DNA from: Sphingobium baderi
Lineage (GTDB): Bacteria; Pseudomonadota; Alphaproteobacteria; Sphingomonadales; Sphingomonadaceae
Reading direction: 5' to 3'
NCBI RefSeq assembly: GCF_001456115.1
Contig: NZ_CP013264.1
Span: forward strand, 2,002,501-2,066,500
DNA: 64,000 bases
Both the position numbers and the translations under genes were made by a program. The notes under the pieces were generated by a model. That model ran no database searches, was not told the origin of the DNA, and saw only the letters and a list, made by a program, of their open reading frames with translations. Shown here one piece after another: positions 26,404 to 35,805 of the stretch. The stretch's first letter is position 1, and each line of letters starts with the position of its first letter.

Positions 26404-27516
26404 ATGATCGAGCCATTGCGCGTGATCAATTGGGCGACCGGGCATACCGGACGGATGGTCGTGCGTGCCGTCGCGGAGCGGCCGAATTATCGGATCGTGG
26501 GCGCTTTTGTCTATAATCCAGACAAGGTCGGACGCGATTTGGGTGATATTTGCGGCATCGAGCCGTTGGGTGTCGTCGCCACAAATGACCGCCAGCAGAT
26601 AATGGACACACCGGCGGATTGCGTATTGTTCCTGGCTGGTGCGGAGAATGACGTGCCGGGCAGCATCGCTGACATCTGCGCGTTGCTGGCATCGGGGAAA
26701 AACGTCGTCACCACGGCCGCCAATTTCATTTATCCGAGGTCGCTGGGAGCCGAGACAGAAGCGGCGATCACCAAAGCCTGCATGGATGGCGGCACGACTT
26801 TTCACGGTCTTGGCATCATGCCCGGTTTCTTCGCGGAATCACTGCCTCTGCTGATGTCGAAGCTGGCGCGGCGGGTGGACTGCGTGATCGCGTCGGAAAC
26901 GCTGGCCTATGACAAATATCCCAGCGCTTACCAGATGTTTGACCTGATGGGTTTCGGCTTCGCGCCAGACGACCCGACGCCTGCCTTCGCCAATGTGGAA
27001 CTGGTCGGTGAGACATGGCGCCATTCCGGGATGTTGATGGCCGATGCACTAGGGTTGCCGATCGACCGGATCGAAAATTTTCGCGATGTGATCGTCACCG
27101 ATCGGGACCTGAATGTCGCGGCGGGCACGATCCGGGCGGGCACCGTGGGCGCGATGAACTTCGGCGTGCGGGTCATTTCCGGCGGCGAAGTGCGGATCGT
27201 CCTGCAGCATTTTACGCGCATGGCCGATCATCTCGCGCCTCAATGGCCGCGCGGCCATGGCTGGCTGTTGGAGATGCAGGGCGAACCGGAAATCCGCGCA
27301 CGCATAGAGATCGGCGCACATGATAGCGTGATGCCGACGGATGACGCCTGCATGGCGACCGCCATGCACGCCATTCACGCGGTCCCCTATGTGGTTGCAG
27401 CCGCGCCGGGGATATTGACCCTCGCCGCCGTTCCGCCGCTCTGGGGCGTTGACGCCTTCCATGTCGGACGAGCGGCTGCGTCCGCCGTCACGCAGCATGA
27501 GTCCGGCCATGTCTGA
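26404..27516 (+). CDS. NAD(P)-binding dehydrogenase, DapB / 2,4-diaminopentanoate dehydrogenase-like
   Basis: 370 residues. The N-terminal Rossmann fold begins LRVINWATGHTGRMVVRAV, as in dihydrodipicolinate-reductase-like proteins. The remainder resembles 2,4-diaminopentanoate dehydrogenase-type enzymes. It starts 13 bases after the sulfotransferase stop. The C-terminus overlaps the next gene by 8 bases. A reduction or oxidation step with NAD(P) is likely; the substrate is unknown, and the amine activity of named relatives need not apply. The frame continues upstream inside the sulfotransferase, but that is not coding. Confidence 0.88.
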   Translation: MIEPLRVINWATGHTGRMVVRAVAERPNYRIVGAFVYNPDKVGRDLGDICGIEPLGVVATNDRQQIMDTPADCVLFLAGAENDVPGSIADICALLASGKNVVTTAANFIYPRSLGAETEAAITKACMDGGTTFHGLGIMPGFFAESLPLLMSKLARRVDCVIASETLAYDKYPSAYQMFDLMGFGFAPDDPTPAFANVELVGETWRHSGMLMADALGLPIDRIENFRDVIVTDRDLNVAAGTIRAGTVGAMNFGVRVISGGEVRIVLQHFTRMADHLAPQWPRGHGWLLEMQGEPEIRARIEIGAHDSVMPTDDACMATAMHAIHAVPYVVAAAPGILTLAAVPPLWGVDAFHVGRAAASAVTQHESGHV

Positions 27517-28777
27517 TGTCACGGTCAAGTCTGGCATTCTCGCCACCGCTGACCAGCGGCTGGTCGAGGAGCGCGCCATGATGTTATTCCAGACCGATGC
27601 AATCGCCGGGGCCCGCGGCGCGATGCTGGCGCTATTCCGTGCCGATCGCAACGCGAAGCTTGCGGATCAGGACGCATTGATCCGAAACAGCGTGGAGGAG
27701 CATCTCTTCCATTGCTGTCTCGTGGTCGCCAACGAGACGCCGCATCACCCCCGGTTCGTGTGGAGTATCGTCCTCGACCATCAATGGATGGGACTCGACG
27801 TTCCCGGCAGCCGTTTCGGCCAGGACAATTGCGACAATATCTACCGGTTTTCCACGATCGACGCAGGCTGCACCTACCGCATCAAGGGGCGTTTTGCGGC
27901 GTCGCCGCCCTGCGATTTCAGCATCTGCGCCATGCCCGCGCAGGTCGGCGAACATATGGCGGCCGAGGTGGTCGGTTATGTCGGCGCTTCGATGATCGAT
28001 GTGGGGCCGGATGGCAGTTTTGCTATCACGGCCGATGCGACTCCGTCAGGCAGCCGTCGCAACCATCTGACGATTGCTGGCGCCCGGACGCTGATGGTGC
28101 GCGATTCCATGGCAGAATGGAGCGTAGAGCGGCCCACTGCTCTCACGATCGAGCGCACAGATGCGCCGCAACGAGACGATTTCGATCCGGCGACTGCAGC
28201 CGTTCGAGCGGCGGAACTGGCCGGCATTCTCTCCGGTTTTTTCCTGGAGAATATCCAGCATGGCATGTTCGAGGGCGGGCCGCTCAACAAGGTGGACGAT
28301 CCGCTACCGTCGGGCAGCCGGGGAGGGCTGATCACGCAATGCGCGACCGGCGGTTATTACCGGTTGGGTGACGGAGAGGCATTGGTCCTGACGCTCGACC
28401 GCATGGACGCGCGCTATCTGGGCGTCCAGATCGTCGATATGTGGATGCTGTCCTACGACTATCGGCACCATATTAGCTGCCTGAACCACAGTCAGGCCGT
28501 GCCCGACGCGGATGGCCGCTATCGCTTCGTGATTTCCGCTAGCGATCCTGGCGTGCCCAACTGGCTGGATGGCAGCGGCAATGCCTGCGGCTGCATTTTG
28601 GTGCGCTGGCAACATCTTCCGCCCGGCGCTCAGCTTGAAGGCAGCGCGTCATCCCAGCTGGTGCGATTGGAAGCGCTGCGGTCGGTCCTGCCTGTGAATA
28701 CGCCGGTGATCGATGCCGTTACCCGCGCCCAACAGCGGGAGCGACGCTTCGCCGACTATTCCGGCCGATTTGGGTGA
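27509..28777 (+). CDS. DUF1214 domain-containing protein
   Basis: 422 residues. The C-terminal third carries DUF1214-type features: WMLSYDYRHHISCLNHSQA, DGRYRFVISASDPGVPNWLD and GCILVRWQ. The N-terminal 200 residues are not recognised. The biochemical function is unknown for this family. It overlaps the stop codon of the DapB-like gene by 8 bases, so I chose the ATG at 27509; ATGs at 27497 or 27449 are possible. It has no signal peptide. Tight coupling with the dehydrogenase suggests a shared substrate. Confidence 0.82.
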   Translation: MSDVTVKSGILATADQRLVEERAMMLFQTDAIAGARGAMLALFRADRNAKLADQDALIRNSVEEHLFHCCLVVANETPHHPRFVWSIVLDHQWMGLDVPGSRFGQDNCDNIYRFSTIDAGCTYRIKGRFAASPPCDFSICAMPAQVGEHMAAEVVGYVGASMIDVGPDGSFAITADATPSGSRRNHLTIAGARTLMVRDSMAEWSVERPTALTIERTDAPQRDDFDPATAAVRAAELAGILSGFFLENIQHGMFEGGPLNKVDDPLPSGSRGGLITQCATGGYYRLGDGEALVLTLDRMDARYLGVQIVDMWMLSYDYRHHISCLNHSQAVPDADGRYRFVISASDPGVPNWLDGSGNACGCILVRWQHLPPGAQLEGSASSQLVRLEALRSVLPVNTPVIDAVTRAQQRERRFADYSGRFG

Positions 28778-28859
28778 TTGGGCTTGCGGTTATGGCTGGA
28801 CACTACGCTTAGGTGCGAAAAGAATATGATGCGTGTGCGCTGACCGAGAGGAGGAAACT

Positions 28860-29669
28860 ATGGATTTGGGAATCGAGGGTAAGGTGGCGCTGGTCACTGG
28901 TGGTTCGCATGGCATCGGCCGCGCTATCGCGGAAGAGCTTGGCCGTAACGGTTGCCGCGTGCTTATCGTGGCACGGGGACAAGCAGGAATCGACGAGGCG
29001 GTGGCGGCGATCCGCGCCGAAGGTGGAGAGGCTGCGGGCTTTTCTGCGGACCTGGTCGATCCATCTTCCTATCCGCGAATGGTGGAAGCCGCGCGCGCGT
29101 GTTACGATGCGCCGGATATCGCCATTTTCTCGCCGGTTGCGCCGCCGCCCGGTCGTTTCACGGAGTTCGCCGATACGGATTTCGACGGCGCATTCCACAA
29201 TGTGGTGACGAGCTTCGCGCATTTCGTCCGCGCGGTGACTCCCGCGATGCAGGAGCGCCGTTGGGGCCGTATCGTGACGGTTGGGTCCGGGCATGGACGG
29301 TTGCCCGGCCGCCGTGCGACCCTGGGATTCGATTATGCGCTGGCGAACACCGTGCGGCCGGCCGGCCTCGGGCTCAGCCGCAGCGTGGCCGACGAACTCG
29401 CGCAGTTCGGTATCACGGTCAATACGGTGCCCCCCGGCTTCATCGATACAGGAGAGCAGTATGAGGCTTTTTTCCGCGATTGCGCGCAGGCTGTGAATCA
29501 GAGCTTCGAGCAGTTCATGGCCGGCCTGATCGATCGCATTCCGATGAAGCGCTTCGGGACAGCGGATGAGGTGGCGGGTTTGTGCGCCTTCCTGTGCTCG
29601 GCGCGTGCCAGTTATATCACCGGCCAGTACATGCTTGTCGATGGCGGCCGGATGGAGATCTACTATTGA
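28860..29669 (+). CDS. Short-chain dehydrogenase/reductase lacking the catalytic lysine
   Basis: 269 residues. The NAD(P) site is ALVTGGSHGIGRAIA. The usual YxxxK is YALAN: the Lys is replaced by Asn (AAC in the DNA). The active-site Ser region reads TVGSGHG. The pattern resembles the BKR-like SDR subgroup with ANxxRAGLxGL after the active site. It may have altered or no redox activity. GAGGAGGAAACT lies just before the ATG, which decides the start over an upstream ATG at 28833. Last gene of the sulfotransferase set. Confidence 0.92.
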   Translation: MDLGIEGKVALVTGGSHGIGRAIAEELGRNGCRVLIVARGQAGIDEAVAAIRAEGGEAAGFSADLVDPSSYPRMVEAARACYDAPDIAIFSPVAPPPGRFTEFADTDFDGAFHNVVTSFAHFVRAVTPAMQERRWGRIVTVGSGHGRLPGRRATLGFDYALANTVRPAGLGLSRSVADELAQFGITVNTVPPGFIDTGEQYEAFFRDCAQAVNQSFEQFMAGLIDRIPMKRFGTADEVAGLCAFLCSARASYITGQYMLVDGGRMEIYY

Positions 29670-29769
29670 TTTCCACTGGGAATTGCACGTGTAGCCGGCC
29701 AAAGCTGATCTTCATCCTCGTTGGAAGAAGTTTCTCCCCTTAACAGGCGATCCCTTCTATATCTCTTGG

Positions 29770-30225
29770 ATGCCCCAAATCCTCATCGATGCCGACGCCT
29801 GCCCCGTAAAGGACGAGACCTATAAGGTTGCCTGGCGGTACAATGTGCCCGTCATCGTCGTCAGCAACAGTCCTATCAGGGTCCCGGCGCATGCGCTCAT
29901 CTCACGTGTGGTGGTGAGCGATGCGTTCGATGCGGTGGATGACTGGATCGTTGAGCATGTGGAGGCGGGCTCTATCGTCGTGACCGCTGACATATTGCTG
30001 GCCGACCGATGTCTGAAAGCAGGATGCGGGACGGTGATCGCTCCGACTGGGAAGCTCTTTACCAGTGCCTCCATTGGCAATGCCGTTGCGGTGCGGGCGA
30101 TCATGGCGGATTTGCGCGCGGGGGCGGTCGGGGATGGCATTGGTGGGCCGCCGCCGTTTGGAAAGGCGGATCGATCGCGCTTCCTCTCGATGCTGGATGA
30201 GGCGGTAGGGCGGCTCCGGCGGTAA
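29770..30225 (+). CDS. YaiI/YqxD family protein (UPF0178, DUF188)
   Basis: 151 residues, a conserved family with PIN/NYN-like fold. The N-terminus PQILIDADACPVKDETYKVA is diagnostic, and VTADILLADRCLKAG follows. A nuclease-like role is suspected for the family but not established. There is no clear ribosome site before the ATG. It appears unrelated to the catabolic genes around it. Confidence 0.92.
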   Translation: MPQILIDADACPVKDETYKVAWRYNVPVIVVSNSPIRVPAHALISRVVVSDAFDAVDDWIVEHVEAGSIVVTADILLADRCLKAGCGTVIAPTGKLFTSASIGNAVAVRAIMADLRAGAVGDGIGGPPPFGKADRSRFLSMLDEAVGRLRR

Positions 30226-30487
30226 GTCGCAGATCATCGACCCTCGCTGGACATTGTGTCTGCGCCTTCGATCTGGCTCCTCACGGACGCGGGGGGCAGC
30301 AGATTGGATTTCGGTTCCCTCAGCCAGAACGAGCCCGCATTCTGGCCGTTCCCGTTCCCCTTCACGCACGGCCGGGGTCCGGGGGCATGACGGGAACTGC
30401 GGTTGGCTGCGATCCGCGCACAAAAGACCTTGTGCATCCATCAACCTCTCTCCAATAATCATTTGTTGCACACCCCCAAGGATCACC
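30226..30487. other. Intergenic region upstream of tandem GntR regulator
   Basis: 262 bases. The reading frame of the regulator is open here but has no plausible start. CAAGGATC just before the ATG is the ribosome site. No other feature seen. Confidence 0.35.
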
Positions 30488-31882
30488 ATGGCAAGCACCA
30501 GCAATGGCATCGCCCTCGCCGACGAGATCGAAGAAGCCATCGCGGCGACCTTTCCTGAACCCGGATCGTTATTCGCTACGGAAGATCAGTTGAGACCGCG
30601 CCACGGGACCGGTCGGTCGACGGTCCGACAGGCCGCAAGAATACTCGAGCAGCGCGGCGTTGCGTATATGAAGCGCGGGGTGGGCGGCGGTCTGATCGTG
30701 ATGGAACCTGATCCTGGACCGGTCGGCCGCATGCTTGCGATTGCGATTGGCAGCCGGCTCGGCAATTTCTTCGATATGCTCCGGCTGGTGAAGGCGACCG
30801 ATGCAACGGTGCTTCCAAGCGGAATCAACGGTCTCGATCTCGCGGAGTGCGACAGCATCCGCGCCATGGCCGATGAAATGGAAGCGATGGCCGTCGACGA
30901 ATTTTCGCAAGGGCGCGCCCATTGGCACTTGCTCAGGCGCGCTCTGGGCGCACTTGGCAATTCGGCGACCCTGCTTGCTTATCATACATGGATGGAATGC
31001 AATGCAGACCTGATCCCCTTTTCGATGAACGTTTCGGAAACGCGGCGGCGGGGCGAATATTGGGCGCTTACATTGCAGGCGATGGAGGCGCTCGTTGCCG
31101 GGGACATCAGTTCGCTGTTCGAGTTTCGCAATCGCCAGATCCGCTTCGCCGTCGATTGGCACGCGTGGCGCGGCATGGAAAGCCACCGTCCGCTCACCCC
31201 TTCGCTCAACAGTCCCAATCTGGTCGATGTCACGGCCGGGCGCCATGGCGCGGACCGGCTGAGCCGCGAATTGTTGCACGAGGTACGATTGCGGCGTTGG
31301 GAACCGGATGCTCATCTCGGCGGCTTTTCAGAGCTGATGGAGCGTTATGGCGTGAGTTCGGCGATGCTCCGTCAGGCGACGAAGATGCTGGAGGAATGCT
31401 CAACCGTTTATACCCGACCGGGCCGGGGCGGCGGTGTGTTCATCGGTGATTGCAACCCCGCGGCGCCAATCCGCCGCGCGACCAATTATCTGAAGCAGGC
31501 GCGGATGCCACCGGAGGATATTCGCGCTTTCCTTACCCAGATTCTGTTGGAATGCCTCAGCCAGATACCCGATCGGGCGACCTCGCAGCGGATCGGGCAG
31601 GTGCGGGATGGCCTTGCCGTCGCCGCCCGGCAAAAGCCCGGCATCATCGCCCCTGAACTGGTGATGGCGATCGGTCAGGCATCGGGAAATGCTGCTTTAT
31701 CGATCTGGGTCGAAGTGCTGGTGCAGGCGCTGCCGAAAAGGGGGCGGGACAATGTTCCCGATGTCGATCTCAATCCCTGTTTCGATGCGCTCGCGGAGAG
31801 CATCACGACTTATGATACCGGTCGCGCCCGCCGCGCCCTGATCCAGCTCACGCGCTATGCGGATCCGGTGAGCGCCGTCTGA
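30488..31882 (+). CDS. Regulator with two GntR-like winged-helix domains in tandem
   Basis: 464 residues, about twice the usual GntR length. The first winged helix spans roughly residues 10-73 (TEDQLRPRHGTGRSTVRQAA, RGVGGGLIV). A helical FCD-like region follows to about 245. A second winged helix is at 257-320 (FSELMERYGVSSAMLRQATK, PGRGGGVFIG), followed by a second helical region. Both halves share the order of motifs, so this looks like an internal duplication. It probably represses catabolic genes nearby and responds to an organic acid. AAGGATCACC precedes the ATG at 30488. One chain might bind a full operator by itself. Confidence 0.88.
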   Translation: MASTSNGIALADEIEEAIAATFPEPGSLFATEDQLRPRHGTGRSTVRQAARILEQRGVAYMKRGVGGGLIVMEPDPGPVGRMLAIAIGSRLGNFFDMLRLVKATDATVLPSGINGLDLAECDSIRAMADEMEAMAVDEFSQGRAHWHLLRRALGALGNSATLLAYHTWMECNADLIPFSMNVSETRRRGEYWALTLQAMEALVAGDISSLFEFRNRQIRFAVDWHAWRGMESHRPLTPSLNSPNLVDVTAGRHGADRLSRELLHEVRLRRWEPDAHLGGFSELMERYGVSSAMLRQATKMLEECSTVYTRPGRGGGVFIGDCNPAAPIRRATNYLKQARMPPEDIRAFLTQILLECLSQIPDRATSQRIGQVRDGLAVAARQKPGIIAPELVMAIGQASGNAALSIWVEVLVQALPKRGRDNVPDVDLNPCFDALAESITTYDTGRARRALIQLTRYADPVSAV

Positions 31883-31918
31883 CGCTCTACCAGATCTCAC
31901 ACGGCCCGCTTTGTCCGG

Positions 31919-32755
31919 TCAGGCCGGGTTGCCTGTATTCTTCACCCGCTCAGGCAGCAGGAAATCCCGCTGTAGCTGCGCGAACGGCAACTGCGCGGTA
32001 ATGCCGCCGTCCACCTTGTACAGCGCGCCGTTGCAATAGGCGGCTTCATCCGACGCGAGGAACAGTGCCATCGCCGCAATATCTTCGGGCAGCCCGAGGC
32101 GGGGTCCGTTCTGCAGCTTCATGAATGCATCATGCATCGGTCCATTCGCCCAGGCCTTCATCGCCGGAGTCTCGATCACGCCCGGAATGATCGCGTTGCA
32201 GCGTATGCCGTCCGCGCCGAAGCAGGTGGCGATCGTCTGGACATACCAGTTCACCATCGCCTTCGATGCGCCATAGGAGAATTGCGAAACGTCGCCCGCC
32301 AGCGAACTGGTGGACGACGTGAAAAGAATCGACCCTCGCCCCTGTTTGAGCATGTGGGGCAGGGCGAACCGCGTGGCGAGTACGCCGCCCAGCACATTCA
32401 CATTGACGACGTCGTGAAAGGTTTCCTTGTCGAATTGCAGGAAGCTCACATCCGGCTTGCGCTTGCCCGCGGCGGTATTGACGGCATTGTTGAACAGGAT
32501 GTCGATCGTGCCATATTCGTCGACCGTCCGCTGGATCATGTCGCCAAGTTGCTCTTCCTCGCCGACATCGATCGTCAGCGCGAGGCTGCGCCCGCCAGCT
32601 TCCACGATTTCCTTCGCCACGGCCTTTGCCGCTTCGCCATTCAGATCGGCAATGACGACCGCTGCGCCCTGCTTTGCAAAGAGCAACGCCGTCGCCCTGC
32701 CGATACCCGATCCTGCCCCGGTGATCACCGCGGTCTTGCCCTGAAGTCGGTTCAT
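31919..32755 (-). CDS. Short-chain dehydrogenase/reductase
   Basis: 278-residue classical SDR. The cofactor site is AVITGAGSGIGRATA, with Asp in VIADLNG favouring NAD. NNAVNTAAG is the structural NNAG-type motif. The catalytic set is Ser in FTSSTSS and YGASK. The C-terminus reads YCNGALYKVDGG. It oxidises or reduces a secondary alcohol/ketone. The ATG at 32755 follows AGGAGCGGAAG; the frame extends to 32965 but has no coding character there. Convergent with the tandem GntR gene and divergent from another SDR. Confidence 0.93.
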   Translation of the reverse strand: MNRLQGKTAVITGAGSGIGRATALLFAKQGAAVVIADLNGEAAKAVAKEIVEAGGRSLALTIDVGEEEQLGDMIQRTVDEYGTIDILFNNAVNTAAGKRKPDVSFLQFDKETFHDVVNVNVLGGVLATRFALPHMLKQGRGSILFTSSTSSLAGDVSQFSYGASKAMVNWYVQTIATCFGADGIRCNAIIPGVIETPAMKAWANGPMHDAFMKLQNGPRLGLPEDIAAMALFLASDEAAYCNGALYKVDGGITAQLPFAQLQRDFLLPERVKNTGNPA

Positions 32756-32948
32756 TTCGCTTCCGCTCCTCTCGATTGATTTTTTGATTGCCTGCAAGAA
32801 ATAAAATAGGCCAGTCTTAGTGACGCCTATCGGGAGATATGCTGAGCCTCTATTAGATTTGATGTAAGCAACGTACGAGCATGGCAAACAGAAGCCATGC
32901 GTGGCGCCGAAGATGCGGCGACTGGAAAATGAACATGCGGAGCGGATG

Positions 32949-33752
32949 ATGACGGCGAATTTCACGGATCGTTATGGTGGCTGGGCGTTGATTGCGGGAG
33001 CATCCGACGGTCTGGGCGCGGAATTTGCCAGAGAGCTTGCTCGCCGTGGCATGAATTGCGCGCTGGTGGCCCGTCGCGCTGATAAGCTGACGGAATTGGC
33101 GGAAGAACTGCGTCGCGATTTCGGCGTCGAGGCGCGATGCCATCCGATCGACCTCGCCGCCGCCGATGCTGGCGCCCGCCTGTATGCGGTGGCTGATTCG
33201 CTCGACATCGGCCTGCTCGTCTTGAATGCGGGCGGAGATACGGTTGGGACGGCATTTCTGGCCAGCGATCTCGGTGCCTGGCAGGCACTGACTTGCCGCA
33301 ATATCGACACGCTGACCGCAGCATGTCACAGTTTCGGCGCGCGTTTCGCGGCTCGAAAGCGTGGCGGTGTCATGGTGGTGGGCTCGGACGCTGCGTTCGG
33401 CGGCGCCGGGCGTCTGAGCGTCTATAGCGCCAGCAAGGCCTATGCCCTTAATCTGATCGAGTCGCTGTGGGCCGAACTCCGGCCCGTGGGTGTTGACGTC
33501 GCCTATCTCGTGATCGGGTCCACCGACACGCCGAAAATGCGGAAGGTTTTGGCTGAACGTGAAATTTCTCCCGAATCGGTGAACCTCGCAGCGCCCGATG
33601 ATATTGCACGTTGGGCGCTGGATGAAATTGGCGCTGGTCCCACTTTGGTTTTCGATCGCGCGGCGGATCAGGCCAATGCGCTCATTTCTCCATCGCTCCG
33701 GCGTGCGAGGGTCGAACATACGACGAAGCTGATGGATTTCTTCTACGGGTGA
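32949..33752 (+). CDS. Short-chain dehydrogenase/reductase
   Basis: 267 residues. The cofactor site is WALIAGASDGLGAEFA, with RRADK suggesting NADP. The active site has Ser in VVGSDAA and YSASK. The C-terminal part resembles longer-chain hydroxysteroid-dehydrogenase-like SDRs. Two ATGs (32946, 32949) compete; GGAG lies 6 bases before the second. It is divergent from the SDR on the other strand, with 190 bases between them. The role is a ketone/alcohol conversion on an unknown substrate. Confidence 0.92.
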   Translation: MTANFTDRYGGWALIAGASDGLGAEFARELARRGMNCALVARRADKLTELAEELRRDFGVEARCHPIDLAAADAGARLYAVADSLDIGLLVLNAGGDTVGTAFLASDLGAWQALTCRNIDTLTAACHSFGARFAARKRGGVMVVGSDAAFGGAGRLSVYSASKAYALNLIESLWAELRPVGVDVAYLVIGSTDTPKMRKVLAEREISPESVNLAAPDDIARWALDEIGAGPTLVFDRAADQANALISPSLRRARVEHTTKLMDFFYG

Positions 33753-34107
33753 TGGCTGGCACGCCGTAAAAATATGGTTGGCCTGTTTATCATCTCATGC
33801 TTGACGATACGTCCGATTATAGTTTAGCATTACTGATAAGTAAAAGAGTCTCGGTGCAAGAATAGGTCGGCACAAAGGGAGGATAAAGATGTTCATGGAA
33901 CCGATTCCATGGCCAGACGATGAATCTTGCCGATGGAATTTATCTTATGAAATCCAGATAATGATACTTCACAATTATATTAAATTAATATTCTGCAGTT
34001 ATTAACATAATTTACTTCCATAAATATTTTATATTAAAAAATAATATGGAAAATGATATTTTGCCTATCATTGCGATAAAAATAATATGGATTTGAGGAG
34101 AGGTTTC
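33753..34107. promoter_or_regulatory. Strongly AT-rich promoter region
   Basis: 355 bases upstream of the exported esterase gene. From about 33940 it is far richer in A/T than anything else in the window apart from 1760-1850. It contains ATGGAA-CCGA-TTCCAT (33895-33910), a perfect 6-bp inverted repeat, and an imperfect repeat bounded by CCATA and TATGG (34018-34049). It is probably the promoter and regulator-binding region of the esterase / epoxide-hydrolase-like / receptor operon. Confidence 0.5.
33889..34005 (+). CDS. Possible 38-residue small ORF
   Basis: ATG preceded by AAAGGGAGG with good spacing. It encodes a 38-residue peptide beginning MFMEPIPWPDDESCRWN and ending in an AT-rich tail. 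I do not recognise it. It could be a leader peptide, a gene remnant, or chance; codon use differs from neighbouring genes. Confidence 0.25.
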   Translation: MFMEPIPWPDDESCRWNLSYEIQIMILHNYIKLIFCSY

Positions 34108-35766
34108 ATGAATAGGAAGACTTCATATTATGTTGCGGCCGCGGCCTTGTCGATGGTTCCCATCGCCAGTGGTGCTTCAGAGGCTTCCCCATCGTCTTCT
34201 GCACCGGTTGTTCAGACCACTGAAGGCAAGCTGGAGGGGCAGGCCTCGAAGGGCGTATTCTCTTTCCTCGGAATCCATTATGGAGCGGACACCAGCGGGG
34301 CGAACCGCTTCCTGCCGCCACAGGCGCCATCGGCCTGGGTTGGTGTCCGCAAGGCTGATCACATGGGCAATCGTTGCCCGCAGCCCACAGTGAAGATGCC
34401 GCCCGAAATGGCAACGGTGCTGTCTTTTTCCGATCTGCCGATGAGCGAAGACTGCCTCGTTCTCAATGTCTGGTCGCCCAATGTCGGCGATGGCAAGAAA
34501 AGACCGGTGATGGTCTGGCTGCACGGCGGCGGTTTCTTCCTCGGCAGCGGCGGCGACGCTTATTATGAAGGAAGCAATCTGTCGCGAAAGCAGGACGTGG
34601 TGGTCGTTACCCTGAACCATCGGCTCAATGCGTTCGGCTACCTGCAACTCGGTGCTGAAGCAGGCGAGAAATTCGCCGACTCGAATATGGTTGGCATGCT
34701 CGATATCGTTCAGGCACTGCGCTGGGTGAAGGCGAATATCGCACAGTTTGGCGGCGATCCGGATAATGTCACCATCTTCGGCCAGTCCGGCGGCGGCTCG
34801 AAGGTCAGCACGCTCACCGCGATGCCGGTCGCCAAGGGACTGTTCCAGAAAGCCATTATCGAAAGCGGTGCCGCCACGCGTCTGGCGACCGTTGAGGATG
34901 CCACGGCCACGCGCGACAAGCTGCTCTCAATCCTTGGCATCAAGCCCGATGAGGTGCTGAAGCTGCAGAGCGTTCCGATGGACGAACTGATCTTGGCGGG
35001 CGGAAAGGCCGGTCTGCTGGCTTTCTCGCCGGCTGTCGATGGCAAGATCCTGCCGACCCATCCCTTCGATCCGATTGCCTCTCCGGTATCCGCGACCATC
35101 CCGCTGATGGTGGGCACGACCAAGGATGAGGCAACCAATGTCGTCCTTTCGGACCCAACCTGGCCCACCATGGATGAGGCGGATCTAGTTAAGCGTGCAT
35201 CGGCAATGGTCGGACCGGACCGGGCGGCCAAGGCGATTGAACTCTATCGGTCCAAGGCGCCCCAGGACAAGCCAATGCATCTGTTCACCAGCATGATGAC
35301 AGATCAGGTCTTTACGCACAGTTCGATCCTGCTTGCCGAACGCAGGGTTGCACAGGGCAAGGCCCCGGTATTCATGTACAAGGTCAACTGGGAAACGCCG
35401 GTGCTTGGCGGCAAGCTGCGTTCGCCGCATGCTGTCGAGCTTCCGTTCGTCTTCGACAATGTCGACGTCTCGGCGGGGTTGGTGGGCGCAGGACCGGAGC
35501 AGCAGCAGATGGCCGACCTGATGAGCAGCGCTTTTGCGGCGTTCGCGCGGACAGGCAATCCGGATGTTGCGGATCATCCGCACTGGCCAGCCTATACGCT
35601 GGCGAAGCGCGAGACATTCATCTTCGATCTCCCCGCGCATGTCGAATCCGATCCCAATCGTGACTTCCGCATTTTCTGGGAGAAACAGCCGGCGCCTGTG
35701 ATGGGCGGCAGGAAGGATTCGCCGCTTAAGGATGCGCTCGATCCGAAAAAGCTCGGATCGGAATAG
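34108..35766 (+). CDS. Exported type B carboxylesterase
   Basis: 552-residue alpha/beta-hydrolase of the carboxylesterase/para-nitrobenzyl esterase family. A signal peptide covers residues 1-23 (AAALSMVPIASGAS). The oxyanion motif HGGGF is at 139-143. The nucleophile Ser227 is in GQSGGGS; most relatives have GESAG. The acid is probably the Glu in GTTKDEA, and the base the His in SPHAVELPF. It acts in the periplasm or outside the cell on an ester. The ATG at 34108 follows GAGGAGAGG. First gene of a likely operon with an epoxide-hydrolase-like protein and a TBDR. Confidence 0.93.
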   Translation: MNRKTSYYVAAAALSMVPIASGASEASPSSSAPVVQTTEGKLEGQASKGVFSFLGIHYGADTSGANRFLPPQAPSAWVGVRKADHMGNRCPQPTVKMPPEMATVLSFSDLPMSEDCLVLNVWSPNVGDGKKRPVMVWLHGGGFFLGSGGDAYYEGSNLSRKQDVVVVTLNHRLNAFGYLQLGAEAGEKFADSNMVGMLDIVQALRWVKANIAQFGGDPDNVTIFGQSGGGSKVSTLTAMPVAKGLFQKAIIESGAATRLATVEDATATRDKLLSILGIKPDEVLKLQSVPMDELILAGGKAGLLAFSPAVDGKILPTHPFDPIASPVSATIPLMVGTTKDEATNVVLSDPTWPTMDEADLVKRASAMVGPDRAAKAIELYRSKAPQDKPMHLFTSMMTDQVFTHSSILLAERRVAQGKAPVFMYKVNWETPVLGGKLRSPHAVELPFVFDNVDVSAGLVGAGPEQQQMADLMSSAFAAFARTGNPDVADHPHWPAYTLAKRETFIFDLPAHVESDPNRDFRIFWEKQPAPVMGGRKDSPLKDALDPKKLGSE

Positions 35767-35805
35767 GCCCGATCTTCACACCAACATCATCGCCGGAGTA
35801 AATAT

